From positions 1,116,001 through 1,180,000 of the forward strand of contig JAPFBL010000003.1 of the NCBI GenBank assembly GCA_026182355.1: DNA of 64,000 nt, given 5' to 3'. Made by a program: the position numbers and the translations under genes. This stretch comes from Hermatobates lingyangjiaoensis. Taxonomy: Eukaryota > Arthropoda > Insecta > Hemiptera > Hermatobatidae. The notes beneath the pieces were generated by a model. It did no database searches, was not told the origin of the DNA, and saw only the letters and a list, made by a program, of their open reading frames with translations. Below are positions 56,901 through 59,900 of this stretch, piece by piece. Within the stretch, counting starts at the first letter, position 1. Every line of letters begins with the position of its first letter.

Positions 56901-59900
56901 GGTTTAGCGAGGAATAGGCTGGGTGTGATTGCTAAGGAAGGAAGTAAAGGAAGACACAGGTTTGATACTCGTCTGATTAACAAGATTGATATCTTAACTG
57001 TGACTTCCTTCCTTTGCAATCACACCTACTTTACATATCACCTCTTGTACTTCTTGTGATTGCGTCTATAAACTGGGCTGCACACAATGCGATGCATTTT
57101 ATGTAGACTTGCCTTCTACTAAGCTAACTGAGTATTTGTGATCCAAATATCAATATGGATATTGATGGAGAATGCACCACTCATATACTGATATTTAAGA
57201 AGTTTTAATGGAAGTTCTTTTATGAGAAATAAAGAAGTAAGGCGTGGTTACGGTGAACAGTGAGGATGGCTGGAGGTGTCTGCTTGGTGGCGGCAATGTT
57301 GTGGGCCACGCAGGAGTAGCTGCCCGCGTCTGACCGCCGCACGTCCGAGATCATCAGACTCCCACTGTCCACCACTCGATATCTGTAAACAAAATTATCT
57401 TTTCACACAAATACTTCGCACAGATTTTAGAATTTCATATTTTAATGGACTCTGATTTTATTTTATTTTCATGACTTTTTATTTTGTTGTACTTCTTGGT
57501 TTTTACAAGCCATATAATTAAGCAAAAAATATATTAGCATCCCATAAAATTGAAGAATGGTTGTAAACATTGAAAGAACTAAATAATAATAATATCCAAA
57601 CTAATAAAAAGAGAAACATTAATTCATTAAGATCATAGATTTCTATTTACATTTTTTGAGAAATAACGGAACTGATTATGTCTACAAAATACTATTTTGA
57701 TGGTATTTATCAAAACACAGGATTTTTTTTAATCATCAAGTCAACCAAAATGAAAACTGCTATAATCTTGTAGCTTATTCTAAAATCAGTTATTTTAAAC
57801 AGAGAGGGAGGGGGAGAGATAGGGTGCGAGGGAGATAGGGGATTATATTGAACACATAGCACAGTTGACTTCTCCCGTGTTTTCTTTCCGTCTTCTAATT
57901 GATTAGCCTGCCCTGTTAATTTAAATTTACATACTAAATTATTATATTGTATCGTTTATGTTAAGTCCTCTCTTTTATCGTAGTTATTTTAATGTAGGAG
58001 TGTGTGAGGTATTTCTTTATCAATTATACTAATATATTTTGTCATGAAACTCAAATTGTCAACATTACCATTCTTTATAATAAGCTAGTTTTTCTGAAGA
58101 ACCCTTCGCTTAGAGGGATTGGAAGTAGTTTTGTGGTTCCTTGTATATAATTCTATAGGAAAAAAGGCACAGTGCACACTATCACCGCAACTATATTCAA
58201 AGTTCGTTTTTTGGTTGATATCCAAGTTTTAACAATCGTTAAAATAAAACCCTTTCAATTCCTAAAAACAACAGTTTGACCTAATCTTTTAACAGAAAAA
58301 GTGTTTATATAAATTTCAATAGAAGATAATAGATGATTGAAAGGGAACTCGTGTGAGTTGAATTGTTTCGTAGAACAATCCAATTCGGTCCTTCTCCGCT
58401 TTCACATATATTTTTCACAACCGACTGAAAACATGAAAATATCGGAGACGTAACAATGAGAAGGGACAGGCGAGGAGCTGGCCGGATATAAAGAAAGAAG
58501 CCTTTCTCTTCTGACAGTTGCTGAACCGGACAGTCAACAAACTTTCCTTCGCAAGTAAACACTACAGTTATTGCCAAATTGGCACAACTGAATAGAACTT
58601 TTTCAAACGTTCTGTACTTCTTGTTTAGTCTGTGGTTTTTATTTGGATTAATGCTGTTTTAAACAGAATGAATTAATTAAAAATAAAAATAGCCACTAAT
58701 ATATAAAACAAATAAATATAACTTATCATAATGATACTAAATGGGGGAATGTACTCTTCTTATAATTATATTTGGCAAAAAGAGCTAGGAAAATGACACT
58801 CAAAACTAGGGAAGTGGTTCCTATTCGTTCCCATTCAAAAGGTTTGCAGCATACAGTTGCGACTCTAAATGACATACGTTAAATGCTAAGTTTTTAGAAT
58901 GGTTTAAATTTTAATTTTAATGTTAATAAAAAATGATTTTCTTTAATTGTGCATAATAGTTGGTAGTTCAGAAATTTTATTCCTGAGAACATAATGTTGT
59001 ACAGAGATGATATTTCAATGGAGAAGTCCGTATTTAACAATTTAGGATATCTGAAAGTGATATCTAAGTTTTCTAGGGTTTTTTCTTTCCAACGTTACAA
59101 TGGAGACCTAAAGAGAATGGTTCTACTCTAATTCTAAATAAACATTTTTGGGGGCAACGATGGCCAGTTTTTAAATGGAAACCGATCATGCGTGCCTGCT
59201 CTCTTTGGAATATCTGCTGGGCTTAATTTTCGAACAAGAATCCCCACCTCTTTCGCCCTGCTTCCTCTATATATATATATATATATATAACTTTAAATTA
59301 CACAAAGCACGACACGGAAAAGGAATAAAAAGCACACTTACAGAATTCTCAATATTTCGAACTGTTGTTCGTCATCAGGAGTAGACTAGAAGAGAGGACG
59401 AAGTGAGACAGATCTCCCCAACTTAAAGTATGGAGCGCGAAATATATATATTCATATATTGGCCTGAAACTTCTTGCATGTAACTATAATGAATCGTTTG
59501 TCACATTAAAGGAATCGGTACCCCATTTATGGAATCCAGGATCTTTCTTTTGCAAGGTGCTCTACTTCTTGAGTACCTCCCTATCTCAATGAGAGGGCAC
59601 TCTCTGGATAAACCAATCAGTGAATTTTTTTTTGAACAGCCTTTAAATAAGTTTCCTGCACCCAATGATGGACATGTTGTGGGTTTTCTTTATTTTGAGA
59701 GTGTTTTAGTGACCACCTGGGAGTTAACACGAAACAACATGTGAGCGTTTGATCGTGTATAAGACTGTAGAGCCAGACACAGTGCACTAATTCTCGCTCA
59801 TAACTCGTAGCTCTGCCTCCAACTATTCAATTAAGATAGAAGATTTATAATAAATCAGAAATGAAAATGTTGGTGCTCTGGACTTTGAGCGCGCGACCTT

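Noticed and set aside
58305..58577. Minus-strand frame of 90 codons
   Set aside because: No family recognised; lies in an intron with no phase match to flanking exons.
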